Below the pieces are notes generated by a model, which saw only the letters and a list, made by a program, of their open reading frames with translations, searched no databases and had not been told where the DNA came from. This document shows, one piece after another, positions 18,578-28,066 of a DNA stretch of 64,000 bases. The first letter of the stretch is position 1; each line of letters begins with the position of its first letter. The stretch is from Ignavibacteriota bacterium (lineage in GTDB: Bacteria; Bacteroidota; Ignavibacteria; Ignavibacteriales; Ignavibacteriaceae). Position numbers and translations under genes: made by a program. Where the stretch lies: positions 2,300,001 through 2,364,000 of the forward strand of contig CP053447.1 in the NCBI GenBank assembly GCA_013285425.1. Reading direction: 5' to 3'.

Positions 18578-19775
18578 GAATATTAACGTTAGTGAAATTT
18601 TGAAACCTACTTTTTGGAAAATAACTTCAGTTATAATTGTAATAGTTGGTTTATTTTCAACTTATTTTAGGTTTACACAAGGATTAGGCGCAACTACTAA
18701 TCTGCAGGATACAGTGCCCTGGGGACTGTGGATTGGATTTGACTTTATTGGTGTTGGATTAGCAGCCGCAGGATTTACTATTGCGGCAACTGTTCACATC
18801 TTTAATATGCATAAATATGAACCCTTAGTAAGACCGGCAATACTTACTGCCTTTTTAGGCTACTCGGTTGTTGTCTGCTTGTTAGTAGTTGATCTCGGAA
18901 GACCGGAACATTTTTATCATCCCCTTTATATGTGGAACATTCATTCTGTAATGTTTGAAATTACTTGGTGCTTAATATGCTATTCAACTGTACTGTTATT
19001 AGAGTTTGCACCGGTCGTACTTGAAAAGTTCAATATAAAAGCGCCCATCAAAATTCTTAAAGCGATTTCAATCCCGGTTGTTATAATTGGTGTTTTATTT
19101 TCAACACTTCACCAATCATCCTTTGGTTCTTTATATCTGATAGTTCCCGGCAAATTACATCCATTATGGTATTCATCTTTACTGCCGGTTCATTTTTATG
19201 TCTCCTGTATTGCAGCAGGCTTATCGATGATAATATTCGAATCATTTTTAATCGCGAGAGGTTTAACAAAGGAAGAAGGTTTTCAGAATACCGGATTAAA
19301 AATGAATATTTTATCCGGAGCTGCTTTCGCTGTTTTAATAGCATTAATAGCAGGCTTGCTGTTAAAGATATATGATTTTATTGATAGTGGTAAATTATAT
19401 TTGTTAACAATTCCATCAACTGAAACATATCTCTTTTATCTGGAAATATTACTCGGGACTATTGCACCGATTTACCTGCTTAGTCATAAAAAATTAAGAG
19501 AGAATAAAAAATGGTTATACATAACCTCGATATGTGTTATCTCTGGACTTATACTGAACAGAATAAATGTAAGCATTACGGGACTAGCTGCATCTTCAGG
19601 TGTAAGTTATTTCCCATCATTTGATGAAATCAGTATTACATTGATGCTCATTGTTCTTGCAATATTTGCTTTCAGGCTGGTAGCAAAAAACTTTGCCGTT
19701 TTTATTACTGAAGAACACGAACACTCAGTTAGTGAAAAAGACATAGCTAAAACAAAACCAATAACAATTAGTTAA
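18567..19775 (+). CDS. NrfD/HybB-like quinone-interacting membrane subunit
   Basis: About 402 residues from the ATG at 18567, preferred over an upstream non-ATG start. About ten transmembrane helices; shared motifs with the left-arm copy include VPWGLWIGFDF, LVRPAILTAFLGY, FSTLHQSSFGSL and HPLWYSSLLP. It is intact. It should form a membrane complex with the adjacent ferredoxin and exchange electrons with the quinone pool. No catalytic molybdopterin subunit or hydrogenase is nearby, so the redox partner is unknown; the left-arm cytochrome is one candidate. Confidence 0.85.
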   Translation: MKIKNINVSEILKPTFWKITSVIIVIVGLFSTYFRFTQGLGATTNLQDTVPWGLWIGFDFIGVGLAAAGFTIAATVHIFNMHKYEPLVRPAILTAFLGYSVVVCLLVVDLGRPEHFYHPLYMWNIHSVMFEITWCLICYSTVLLLEFAPVVLEKFNIKAPIKILKAISIPVVIIGVLFSTLHQSSFGSLYLIVPGKLHPLWYSSLLPVHFYVSCIAAGLSMIIFESFLIARGLTKEEGFQNTGLKMNILSGAAFAVLIALIAGLLLKIYDFIDSGKLYLLTIPSTETYLFYLEILLGTIAPIYLLSHKKLRENKKWLYITSICVISGLILNRINVSITGLAASSGVSYFPSFDEISITLMLIVLAIFAFRLVAKNFAVFITEEHEHSVSEKDIAKTKPITIS

Positions 19776-19779
19776 AAAT

Positions 19780-20499
19780 ATGAACAGTGATATTGAGTTA
19801 AAGTCAAACAGATACGAGATGCTAAAATGCATCTGGATGACCTCCGGAGTTATTGATTACAAATTATGTGATAATAATTTTGATTGCGAAAACTGTCCGT
19901 TTGATAAAGTTATCAGAAATCTTTCTGATAATAGTGAAAAAAATATGGGCGGAATAGTAAATGCAGTAAATGCAATCTTCAATAAATTACAAAGCATTAA
20001 GTATGAAACTAATATCATTTATTTAAAAAATAATCTCATTGCTAAAGAGATATGTGCTAATACATTTTATCTTGGCATTAATCCTATTTGGGAAAGTTTT
20101 CTTGATAATGTAAATTCAATGATAGTTTGTGAATGCAGAAAAAACATCTCTGCAGGACAGCCTGTAATTCAGATTAACGGTGATTGGGGAAGTGTTAGTA
20201 TTACTTCCCCAATAAACTTCATAATCTACAATGAAGTTGGTGAACCCGCAGATAACCCGTTAAAATCACAATGGTTTGCAATTATGGGCGCCAATCAGTC
20301 TGAAGTTTTTAATTCAAGATTAAATCAGGAGCAATGGAATAATATTCACGCTAAAGCTATCAAAGCTATAGAAGAAATTAAAACCAAAGTTCCTGTGGTT
20401 GGTGAAACAATGATGGATGGAGGAACCCAAATAAAATTTCTTCATCAACTTATCGGCAGGAAAAGATACATTGATATTTTAAGTTCCTTAAACTTTTAA
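19780..20499 (+). CDS. GcvH-like protein with N-terminal Cys motif and GETMMDGG motif
   Basis: 239 residues without a membrane helix. The N-terminus has a cysteine motif (KCIWMTSGVIDYKLC ... DCENCPFD) that could bind metal or form disulfides. The middle is GcvH-like but divergent (SVSITSPINF in place of PVSGEV), with tryptophan where the lipoyl lysine should be. VVGETMMDGGTQ lies near the C-terminus. It starts 4 bases after the NrfD-like gene, so it is cotranscribed. Confidence 0.7.
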   Translation: MNSDIELKSNRYEMLKCIWMTSGVIDYKLCDNNFDCENCPFDKVIRNLSDNSEKNMGGIVNAVNAIFNKLQSIKYETNIIYLKNNLIAKEICANTFYLGINPIWESFLDNVNSMIVCECRKNISAGQPVIQINGDWGSVSITSPINFIIYNEVGEPADNPLKSQWFAIMGANQSEVFNSRLNQEQWNNIHAKAIKAIEEIKTKVPVVGETMMDGGTQIKFLHQLIGRKRYIDILSSLNF

Positions 20500-20654
20500 G
20501 AATATTTATTTCTGTTTTTCTAAATTCGCTTTAATAATAAATATCTCTCATCTACTAACAAACATCTGCATTTCTTTTACTATTATTAAATATCAGTTAG
20601 ATTGTAAATATTTAAAGTATTATCTAATTTTGAGCAACAAGGTTAACAGATTAT

Positions 20655-22247
20655 ATGAAACCAAAAGTCTTTAACAAACTAAGTGTTCGACTCATCTTTT
20701 CCCTCTCTTCTATTCTGATTATCCTTCTTTCAGTTTACACATATTTTATATTAAAAAATCTTAGTAATTATTTAACAGCTTCAAGATTTCAGACTTCCTA
20801 CAACATAAGTGAAATAATTAAAAAGTCAACCCGTTATGATATGATGTTAAACCGCCCGGAAGAAGTTCATGCGATAATTAATACACTTCGCACTTTAAGG
20901 GGGGTTGAAGAAATCCGCATCTACAACAAACAAGGTATAATTAGTTATTCAACGGATACTACTGAAATTCTTAAAAAAGTTGATCTTACAGCGGAGGCTT
21001 GTATTGGCTGTCATAACAGCTCTGTACCGCTGCAAAGTTTAGCAAATAAAGATAAAATCCGTGTGTATAAAAATTCAGAAAATAAGCGAGTGCTTGGTCT
21101 TATCAATCCAATTTTAAATGAACCCGATTGTTCAAATGCTGATTGCCATGCACATCCGGAAAATGTTAATATTCTGGGCGTTCTTGATGTAGGTGTTTCA
21201 CTGGACTCACTTGATAAAATAATTGAAGAAAGCAGAACTAAGGTAATTTTTGCTTCGGTATTTCTGATAATAGTTATTTCTCTTTCAACAGGTTTTTTTA
21301 TTACAGTTCTGGTAAATAAGCCTCTTAAAACAATAAAAGAAGGAATTGAAGCTGTCGGAAACGGTAATTTGGATTATCGAATCCAGATACCTGCTAAAAA
21401 TGAACTTGGACAAGTAGCACGCAGATTTAACGAGATGTCAAAAAATCTTGCCGAAGCATATAAAGAAATAAAAAAATGGTCTGAAACTCTGAATGACAAA
21501 GTAAACGAGAAGACAGAAGAGCTTAAAAATATTTACAATCAGGTAAATCAAATTGAAAAACTTGCTTCACTTGGAAAATTATCTGCAACAGTTGCACACG
21601 AGCTGAATAATCCGCTTGCAGGAATCTTGACCTATAGTAAACTGATAACTAAAAAATTACAGGCTTCAAATAATAATGAGGAGAATTCTAAAATTATTGA
21701 ATATCTGGAATTGATCACTCACGAATCCGCCCGATGCGGACAAATTGTTAAAGACTTACTGATTTTCTCCCATTCTGAGCGTGATGAATTTGCAAAAGAA
21801 AATCTTTTGAAAATAGTTTACCATAGTATTACTGTAATCAACCATCATCTTGAAATTAACGGTATTACTTTAGTTAAAGATTATCCTGATGAACCAATAG
21901 AAGTTTACTGCAATGCAAATAAAATACAACAGGCATTAATTTCACTTTTAATAAACTCCATTGAAGCAATGCCTAATGGCGGAAAAATCACTGTCAATTT
22001 AATAACAGAAAAAAGTAATGTTATCATCAGGATAATTGATGAAGGAACAGGAATTGCTGATAATGATCTGCCGCATATTTTTGATCCGTTTTATTCAACG
22101 AAAACAAATTCTTCCGGTACCGGATTAGGTCTTGCGGTAGCTTATGGAATTATCGCTAATCATAACGGCAAAATAGAAGTTGAAAAAACTTCACCTGAAG
22201 GAACAACATTTAAAATAATATTACCACAAAATAAACAACTTGATTAA
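20655..22247 (+). CDS. c-type-haem sensor histidine kinase
   Basis: 530 residues: transmembrane helix (~11-33), periplasmic region with C116-x2-C119-H120 and C159-x4-C164-H165, second helix (~198-220), HAMP, a coiled coil (~262-300), HisKA with H315 (VAHELNNP) and a HATPase domain (SLLINSIEAM, DEGTGI, GTGLGLA). It is a close architectural relative of the left-arm kinase, lacking the zinc-ribbon insert. Eleven bases before the NtrC-type regulator, so they form the cognate pair. Confidence 0.9.
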   Translation: MKPKVFNKLSVRLIFSLSSILIILLSVYTYFILKNLSNYLTASRFQTSYNISEIIKKSTRYDMMLNRPEEVHAIINTLRTLRGVEEIRIYNKQGIISYSTDTTEILKKVDLTAEACIGCHNSSVPLQSLANKDKIRVYKNSENKRVLGLINPILNEPDCSNADCHAHPENVNILGVLDVGVSLDSLDKIIEESRTKVIFASVFLIIVISLSTGFFITVLVNKPLKTIKEGIEAVGNGNLDYRIQIPAKNELGQVARRFNEMSKNLAEAYKEIKKWSETLNDKVNEKTEELKNIYNQVNQIEKLASLGKLSATVAHELNNPLAGILTYSKLITKKLQASNNNEENSKIIEYLELITHESARCGQIVKDLLIFSHSERDEFAKENLLKIVYHSITVINHHLEINGITLVKDYPDEPIEVYCNANKIQQALISLLINSIEAMPNGGKITVNLITEKSNVIIRIIDEGTGIADNDLPHIFDPFYSTKTNSSGTGLGLAVAYGIIANHNGKIEVEKTSPEGTTFKIILPQNKQLD

Positions 22248-22258
22248 GAGAAATTTTT

Positions 22259-23614
22259 ATGGGTAAAAGAGAAAAAATACTTATCGTAGATGATGAAAAA
22301 ATTGTAAGGGAGTCTCTCTATCACTGGTTTGAAGAGGATAATTATGAGGTTGAAACCGCAGAAGACGGCGAAACTGCCTTACAAAAATATGATAAAGGAA
22401 AATATGATATTCTACTTGTTGATATGAAAATGCCGGGTATGAGTGGACTGGACCTGTTATCAAAAGTCAAGGAGATTGATAAAGATGCACTTGTAATTCT
22501 GATAACTGCCTTTGCTTCAGTGCCAACTGCGATTACTGCATTAAAAAATGGTGCGTTCGATTATATTACAAAACCTGTTGATCCTGATGAACTCGCTCAT
22601 ACCGTAAAAAAAGCACTTGAACAAAGGGCACTGAAAATTGAAAATATTCAGTTAAAAGAAAATATTGATGAAATAATTAAACCTGATAACCTGATCGGTG
22701 AAAGTTATCAGATGAGAAAAGTTTATGAACTTGTGTATAGTGTTGCAATTACTGATACAACAGTTATCATCAGAGGCGAAAGCGGTACAGGAAAAGAATT
22801 AGTTGCAAAAGCAGTTCATATAAACAGCAGCAGAAAATACTTTCCGATTATTACAGTAAACTGCGGGGCTTTATCAGAATCGCTCCTTGAAAGCGAATTG
22901 TTCGGACATGAAAAGGGGTCTTTTACCGGCGCTCAGTTTAAAAGAAAAGGTAAATTTGAAATGGCTGATAGAGGAACCATTTTTCTTGATGAAATAGGTT
23001 CTATCTCTCCCAAGATGCAGGTTGAATTATTACGGGTTATTGAAAAAAAACAATTTAACAGAGTTGGCGGAAATGAATTAATAAAAAGTGATTTCAGGGT
23101 TATCACTGCTACAAATGAACCACTTGAGGAACTTGTTAAAGCTGGTAAATTCAGAGAAGACCTGTACTACAGATTAAATGTATTTACAATTGTTATTCCG
23201 CCATTGCGTGAAAGAAGAGATGATATTCCTTTGCTTGTTAATTTCTTTATAAAAAAGTTTTCGACAGCAATGAATAAAAAAGTGAAGACCGTTTCTAAAG
23301 AAGCACTGGACTTTTTGATGAATTATAATTGGCCCGGCAACGTAAGAGAATTGGAAAATGCTATAGAAAGAGCAATGGTGGTTGGTAAAACTAATTCCAT
23401 AGTTGTTGAAGACCTTCCTTTTCATCTTTCAAGTAATAATCTTGCTTTAAACGGTGAGATTAAAAGCCTTGCCTCTATGGAACGGAAGTTTATTCTGAAT
23501 ACTTTGAATGAAAACGGATGGAATATTTCAAAAGCTGCACAGATACTTGAAATTGACAGGGTTACACTTTACAATAAAATAAATAAGTACAATCTCAGTA
23601 AAAATGATTATTGA
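22259..23614 (+). CDS. NtrC-family sigma54-dependent response regulator
   Basis: 451 residues: receiver (~1-120; D11/D12, phospho-acceptor D55, K105), AAA+ activator domain (Walker A GESGTGKE at 173-180, the sigma54-contact loop as SFTGA at 221-225, Walker B IFLDEI at 241-246) and a C-terminal Fis-type helix-turn-helix (WNISKAAQILEIDRVTLYNKI). The glycine-alanine of the usual GAFTGA is GS here. Probably activates the sigma54 promoter found 5.5 kb upstream in response to the haem kinase. Confidence 0.9.
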   Translation: MGKREKILIVDDEKIVRESLYHWFEEDNYEVETAEDGETALQKYDKGKYDILLVDMKMPGMSGLDLLSKVKEIDKDALVILITAFASVPTAITALKNGAFDYITKPVDPDELAHTVKKALEQRALKIENIQLKENIDEIIKPDNLIGESYQMRKVYELVYSVAITDTTVIIRGESGTGKELVAKAVHINSSRKYFPIITVNCGALSESLLESELFGHEKGSFTGAQFKRKGKFEMADRGTIFLDEIGSISPKMQVELLRVIEKKQFNRVGGNELIKSDFRVITATNEPLEELVKAGKFREDLYYRLNVFTIVIPPLRERRDDIPLLVNFFIKKFSTAMNKKVKTVSKEALDFLMNYNWPGNVRELENAIERAMVVGKTNSIVVEDLPFHLSSNNLALNGEIKSLASMERKFILNTLNENGWNISKAAQILEIDRVTLYNKINKYNLSKNDY

Positions 23615-24144
23615 TGGATATTTTTCTGGCTCCACTCAGATTTTACAATCCAATACTTCTGCAAAATCTTATAACAGAATTATCAAAAAGATTCTCTTCG
23701 AAAATTCATGTTATTGATCTGGATATCAATCTTGATGATTTTTTTTCTGTTGATCGTAAACAGTATTTTTCAACACAAATAATAGCAGAAGCCATCAAGC
23801 TTACAGATAAGCTTGATGGAAAAATAATTATGTTAACTGATGTTGATATTTTTGTTCCGGTATTAACATTTATTTTTGGAGAGGCACAGTTAAACGGAAA
23901 GCATGGTCTTCTATCAGTCTGCCGCCTGCATGAAGAATTTTATTCCGGGATTTCCAATGATAATCTTTTGTTGGAAAGAACAATTAAAGAATTTCTTCAT
24001 GAATTAGGACATTGTTACGGACTGCGTCATTGTATTGACTGGGATTGTGTAATGCACTCATCACCTGGCATTGAAGAAGTAGATATTAAAGGAAGCACTT
24101 TTTGCCGTAACTGCATTTCAAAAGTTGAAGGCTACAAGTATTGA
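23614..24144 (+). CDS. Archaemetzincin-like metalloprotease
   Basis: 176 residues from the ATG at 23614, which overlaps the regulator's TGA by one base. The zinc motif HELGHCYGLRHC, a following DCVMHSS methionine turn and a C-terminal FCRNC give the archaemetzincin signature HExxHxxGxxHC(x)4CxMx17CxxC. This family is a cytoplasmic zinc metalloprotease of unknown substrate. Translational coupling to an NtrC regulator suggests the protease belongs to this signalling locus. Confidence 0.85.
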   Translation: MDIFLAPLRFYNPILLQNLITELSKRFSSKIHVIDLDINLDDFFSVDRKQYFSTQIIAEAIKLTDKLDGKIIMLTDVDIFVPVLTFIFGEAQLNGKHGLLSVCRLHEEFYSGISNDNLLLERTIKEFLHELGHCYGLRHCIDWDCVMHSSPGIEEVDIKGSTFCRNCISKVEGYKY

Positions 24145-24214
24145 TCATTAAAATAATAATGCACAATGACTTCGGCATTAATCATTTATATTAAAAATCT
24201 TCAACACATCTTAT

Positions 24215-25438
24215 TCATAAACTTACTGTATGAATTCTGCCGCACCTGGGACAAGTAATCTTATCATTGTTAAATTGAGGCGGAATTTTAAGTTTCAGTC
24301 CGCAAGTACAATTTATAAATTTGTATTCATTAAGTTTCATCATCAGATCGCCGACTTCTCTTTTCGTATTGAGTGTTTCATCATTTAAACCAACACTGCT
24401 TTCCGGTTTCCTAACTGATAAATTTGACTTGTCAGATAATCCTGAAATCGGAATTACAGGCGAGCGAGTACCTTTTATCTGATTAAAAGCAGCCTGATAG
24501 TTCGAATAGTCAACTCCCTGACTAATAGCTCTTAGGATTCTGATCCGCTCTGTTATTGGCGGATGCGTACTGGTTATGTCTGCGATCTGCATTCCTTTTT
24601 TCTTCAGCGGATTTATTATATACATTGGTGCAGTAACCTTATTTGCCGTTTTAAGATCAAGATGTGAAGCTGATATTTTTTCAAGAGCTGAAGCTAAACC
24701 TTCGGGATATCTTGTTAATCTAACTGCAGAAGCATCCGCAAGGTATTCTCTCTTACGCGAAATCGCAAAGTAAAGTAATTGAGCCATTATTGGTCCAAGA
24801 ATAGCAAGAACAACAGCTAACACAAGTATAATTATTTGTCCCTGTCCCCCGCCTTTATTTGATGATCTTGATTTATAACGTGAACCGCTTCCTCCAAACC
24901 AAAGACTGCGTGTAAATATATCAGCCATTAAAGTAATTGCACCGAGCATCATTCCTGCAAATGTCATTAACAAAACATCTCTGTTAAGAATATGAGACAT
25001 TTCGTGTGCAACAACACCCTGAAGTTCATCCCGGTTTAATTGACCGAGTAAACCAGCAGTTACTGCAATTGCAGATTTTTCCGGTTTAATACCTGTAGCA
25101 AATGCATTCGGTGCGGCATCGGATATTATATAAATTTTCGGCTGGTTTGGTAAGTTAGCAGCAATCCGCATTTCTTCAACAACATTGAATAATTGCGGAT
25201 GAATTTCCTTTGTAACTTCCTTTGCACCGCTAATACCAAGAATAATTTTACTGCCGGCAAAATAACTTATTGTAGAAAGAACAGTCCAAAGAATAATCGC
25301 AAAGAATAATCCAATATATCCGCCGGATTCCGGGTTATAAAAACTTCCAAAGACATAACCTATCAGAAGCAATAATAATCCCATCCCAAAAAAGATGAAA
25401 ATAGATTTTCTTCTGTTAGCTTGTATAAGTTCCCACAT
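24215..25438 (-). CDS. M48/HtpX-family membrane metalloprotease with zinc-ribbon tail
   Basis: 407 residues: two N-terminal transmembrane helices, the HEMSH zinc motif (H145, E146, H149), a second hydrophobic pair (~156-175, ~200-225) and KREYLADASAVRLT supplying the third zinc ligand. The C-terminus carries a CTCGLKL ... CPRCGRIH zinc ribbon not found in E. coli HtpX. It degrades misfolded membrane proteins in known relatives. lemA lies upstream on the same strand, a common pairing. Its N-terminal 36 codons occur again at 51423-51531. Confidence 0.85.
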   Translation of the reverse strand: MWELIQANRRKSIFIFFGMGLLLLLIGYVFGSFYNPESGGYIGLFFAIILWTVLSTISYFAGSKIILGISGAKEVTKEIHPQLFNVVEEMRIAANLPNQPKIYIISDAAPNAFATGIKPEKSAIAVTAGLLGQLNRDELQGVVAHEMSHILNRDVLLMTFAGMMLGAITLMADIFTRSLWFGGSGSRYKSRSSNKGGGQGQIIILVLAVVLAILGPIMAQLLYFAISRKREYLADASAVRLTRYPEGLASALEKISASHLDLKTANKVTAPMYIINPLKKKGMQIADITSTHPPITERIRILRAISQGVDYSNYQAAFNQIKGTRSPVIPISGLSDKSNLSVRKPESSVGLNDETLNTKREVGDLMMKLNEYKFINCTCGLKLKIPPQFNNDKITCPRCGRIHTVSL

Positions 25439-25456
25439 ACTTGCTAAGTATTTTGA

Positions 25457-26015
25457 CTAATTAAAACTAACTTTTGGAACTTCTTTTTCAGTTTTGTCTT
25501 CAACTTCAAAAAATTCTTCTTCTTTAAATGAAAACATTCCAGCTATAATATTAGAAGGAAACATCTGAATCTTATTATTATAAAAAAGTACCTGATCATT
25601 ATATGCCTGACGTGCAAAAGAAATTTTATTTTCAGTTGACGTTAATTCCTCCTGTAATGCCAAAAAATTCTGATTGGCTTTTAAATCAGGATAATTCTCA
25701 ACCTGCACACGCAACTGTCCGAGCGCACCGCTTAATAAACCCTCAGCAGCAGCTTTTTTCTCCTACAGTATTTGCATCCATTGCCTGACTTCGATACTTG
25801 GTTATATTTTCCATAATCTGACGTTCGTGTGTCATATAACCTTTTACCGTCTCAATAAGATTTGGGATAAGATCATGTCTTCTTTTTAATTGAACATCAA
25901 TCTGCGACCACGCATTCTTTACCCGGTTACGAAGTCCAACAAGTGAATTATAAATAGAAACAAAGTACATTCCTATTAAGAAGATTATAATTATGAAAAT
26001 AATAAAGTAAAGCAT
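25457..26015 (-). pseudogene. lemA: lemA, left copy, one-base frameshift
   Basis: LemA-family protein: an N-terminal transmembrane helix, then the coiled [29 protein letters not shown] region. The ATG at 26015 follows GGAGG. One extra T in a T run near 25757 (six Ts after AGC, five in the right copy) breaks the frame after ~87 residues; removing it restores the protein, which ends in [10 protein letters not shown] as expected for the family. The right copy is intact here but shifted at its own C-terminus. Confidence 0.8.
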
Positions 26016-26197
26016 CACCGCCTCCGATTTATTTTTATTAAGTATTTAACTATTTCTGATTTCTGAAAAACTATTCTGATTATTAAAATGTATAAAACAT
26101 CATTCTACACATCTAAAGCAGCTTACTTTAGAATATCTCAACTTCTATTCTGAAACTGTTTCAGAATGTGTAAGACATTAACTTTAAGAATTCCCTG

Positions 26198-26577
26198 TTA
26201 TTGACTACCGAAAATCTCTTTTAACAATTCAACCAATTCAGAATTACTATCAAGGTCTGATTCCAATAATGATTTTAACTCACCTTTATCAAACCAGTAT
26301 CCGTGATTGTTTCTGCATCTATCCAATATAATCCCGGTGTGTCTGAACTCGGCTTTCTCCATTTTTCTTCTGCAAACAGGACATTTTATTTTAAGCTCTG
26401 AATTATTTTCGCTTTTCCCAAACAGTTCGCTATCAACTTCTAAGTTTGAGTTATGATAAAGTAATTCAAGTTCACCCTCATCTAACCAAATTCCTTTACA
26501 GTTGGGGATAATAATCAATCTCAACCTTGTTGAGTTCCAAAATTATCATATCACTTTTACATAAAAGGGCATTTCAT
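26198..26577 (-). pseudogene. Zinc-ribbon (TFIIB-type) protein, left copy, disrupted N-terminus
   Basis: Same protein as 52290-52667 but altered near its start: GGTACAATAATC reads GGGGATAATAATC here and an extra A follows the ATG region, so the first CPLCKSD ribbon and C23 are lost from the open frame (only 26198-26524 stays open). The second ribbon, CPVCRRK, and the acidic tail remain. Confidence 0.75.
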
Positions 26578-26755
26578 TTTAGTATAATTTTTTTCATACG
26601 GAAGTTGTAACGAAATATAATTATTAAAAAGTTTTAAAGAGAAATTATTGAATAATTATTTGTAATAATTTTTTTTTACAATCTTAAAACCAGAAATCGG
26701 AATCATTTGAATTCTGATAAATAACTAGTTCTAAACTAATATTAAGGAGTTGTAT

Positions 26756-27996
26756 ATGTTCAGATCTTTTTCTGTTCTTTTCTTGCTTTGTGCAATTAAC
26801 ATTGTGATGTTTGCACAAAACTCACCAACATTGTTTGGTCAAACAAAGTCTATAAACACTATACCTTCAGAAGCTGTTCTTTATGAGCAAATGAGTGGTG
26901 TTGGAACAAATGCCCTTTCATCACAAAAATTTTGAAGCGTCTAATGATGCTTATGATAATCAGGCTGCAGATGATTTTGTGTACTCATCAGGTGAAACCT
27001 GGTCAATTACTTCAATGGAAATAATTGGAGCATATTGGAATGGGCATTTTGTCCAGTAGCTTCTGCGAATGTATGGTTTTATGTAAATAATTCTGGTTTA
27101 CCCGGCAGTGTAGTTTCTGAAGTATTAAACGTGGTTCCTTCTGATGGTGCAGCAACAGGTTCTTTAACAATTACATTTACTACTCCAATTGAGTTAACCT
27201 CAGTACCTATTGGGTTTTCACTTCAGGGAAATATGGATTTCCCCGGCTGGTGAACAATTTGGCTGGACAGAGCATAATCAGGTTGGTAATCCATCTGTTT
27301 GGCAGAATCCGGGTGGCGGATTTAGTACATCTTGCTCAAGCTGGAGGTCCCAGAGTAGCCACTTGTGGTGTTGGCGCTGCTCCATATTATGATATGGCAT
27401 TTAGACTAAACGGTAATTCAGTGGTTCCGGTTGAATTAACAAGCTTTACTGCAAGTGTAATTGATGGTAATGTAACACTTAGCTGGTCAACTGCAACTGA
27501 AACTAATAGTGGTTTTGAAGTTGAAAGAAGTTTTAATGGCAGTGATTTTGTGAATGTTGCTTTTGTTGCCGGAAATGGAACATCGCTTCAAATCCATAAT
27601 TATTCCATTACTGATAAAAATTTAGCCGATGGAAATTATTCCTACAGACTAAAGCAAATTGATTTCAACGGCGATTTTGAGTATTCAAAAATTATAAATG
27701 TTGAAGTTACTGCTCCTGTAGAGTTTAGTCTGGCTCAGAACTTTCCTAATCCATTCAACCCATCTACAAAAATTACTTTTGGGTTAGCTATAGATTCGAA
27801 AGTAAAATTAAGTGTTTATAATTTATTAGGCGAGCAGGTTGCAGAGTTACTAAATAGTAATTTTACTGCCGGCACACATAATGTATCTTTTGATGCTTCA
27901 AATTTAAATAGCGGTGTTTACTTCTATAGATTGGATGCAAATGGAATTGATGGACAGAATTTCAGTTCAATTAAGAAAATGATACTTGCAAAATAG
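26756..27996 (+). pseudogene. T9SS-sorted secreted protein, left copy, multiple frameshifts
   Basis: Begins at ATG 26756 with the same signal peptide as the intact copy at 52846-54084. Compared with it there is an extra A near 26930, scrambled bases near 26982 and 27042, a lost G and an extra T near 27200-27220, an extra C near 27240, an extra A near 27345 and a lost codon near 27507. The frame is broken at least four times. The C-terminal NPFNPSTKITF sorting domain is intact (27250-27996 open). Confidence 0.85.
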
Positions 27997-28018
27997 AAAA
28001 TAAGTTAATTGAAAATAT

Positions 28019-28049
28019 AAAGCCCCGAAAAATCCGGGGCTTTTTTTTT
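28019..28049. terminator. Terminator, left copy
   Basis: Stem AAAGCCCCG / CGGGGCTTT with a short A-rich loop and a run of nine Ts. It separates the convergent T9SS-sorted gene and S46 gene remnant. Confidence 0.85.
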
Positions 28050-28066
28050 GAGCATAAGTATAAAAG

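Noticed and set aside
26756-27996. Left T9SS gene as a naturally decayed paralogue
   Set aside because: Flanking non-coding bases are identical to the right copy and changes are mostly small insertions, which fits error or very recent duplication better than decay.
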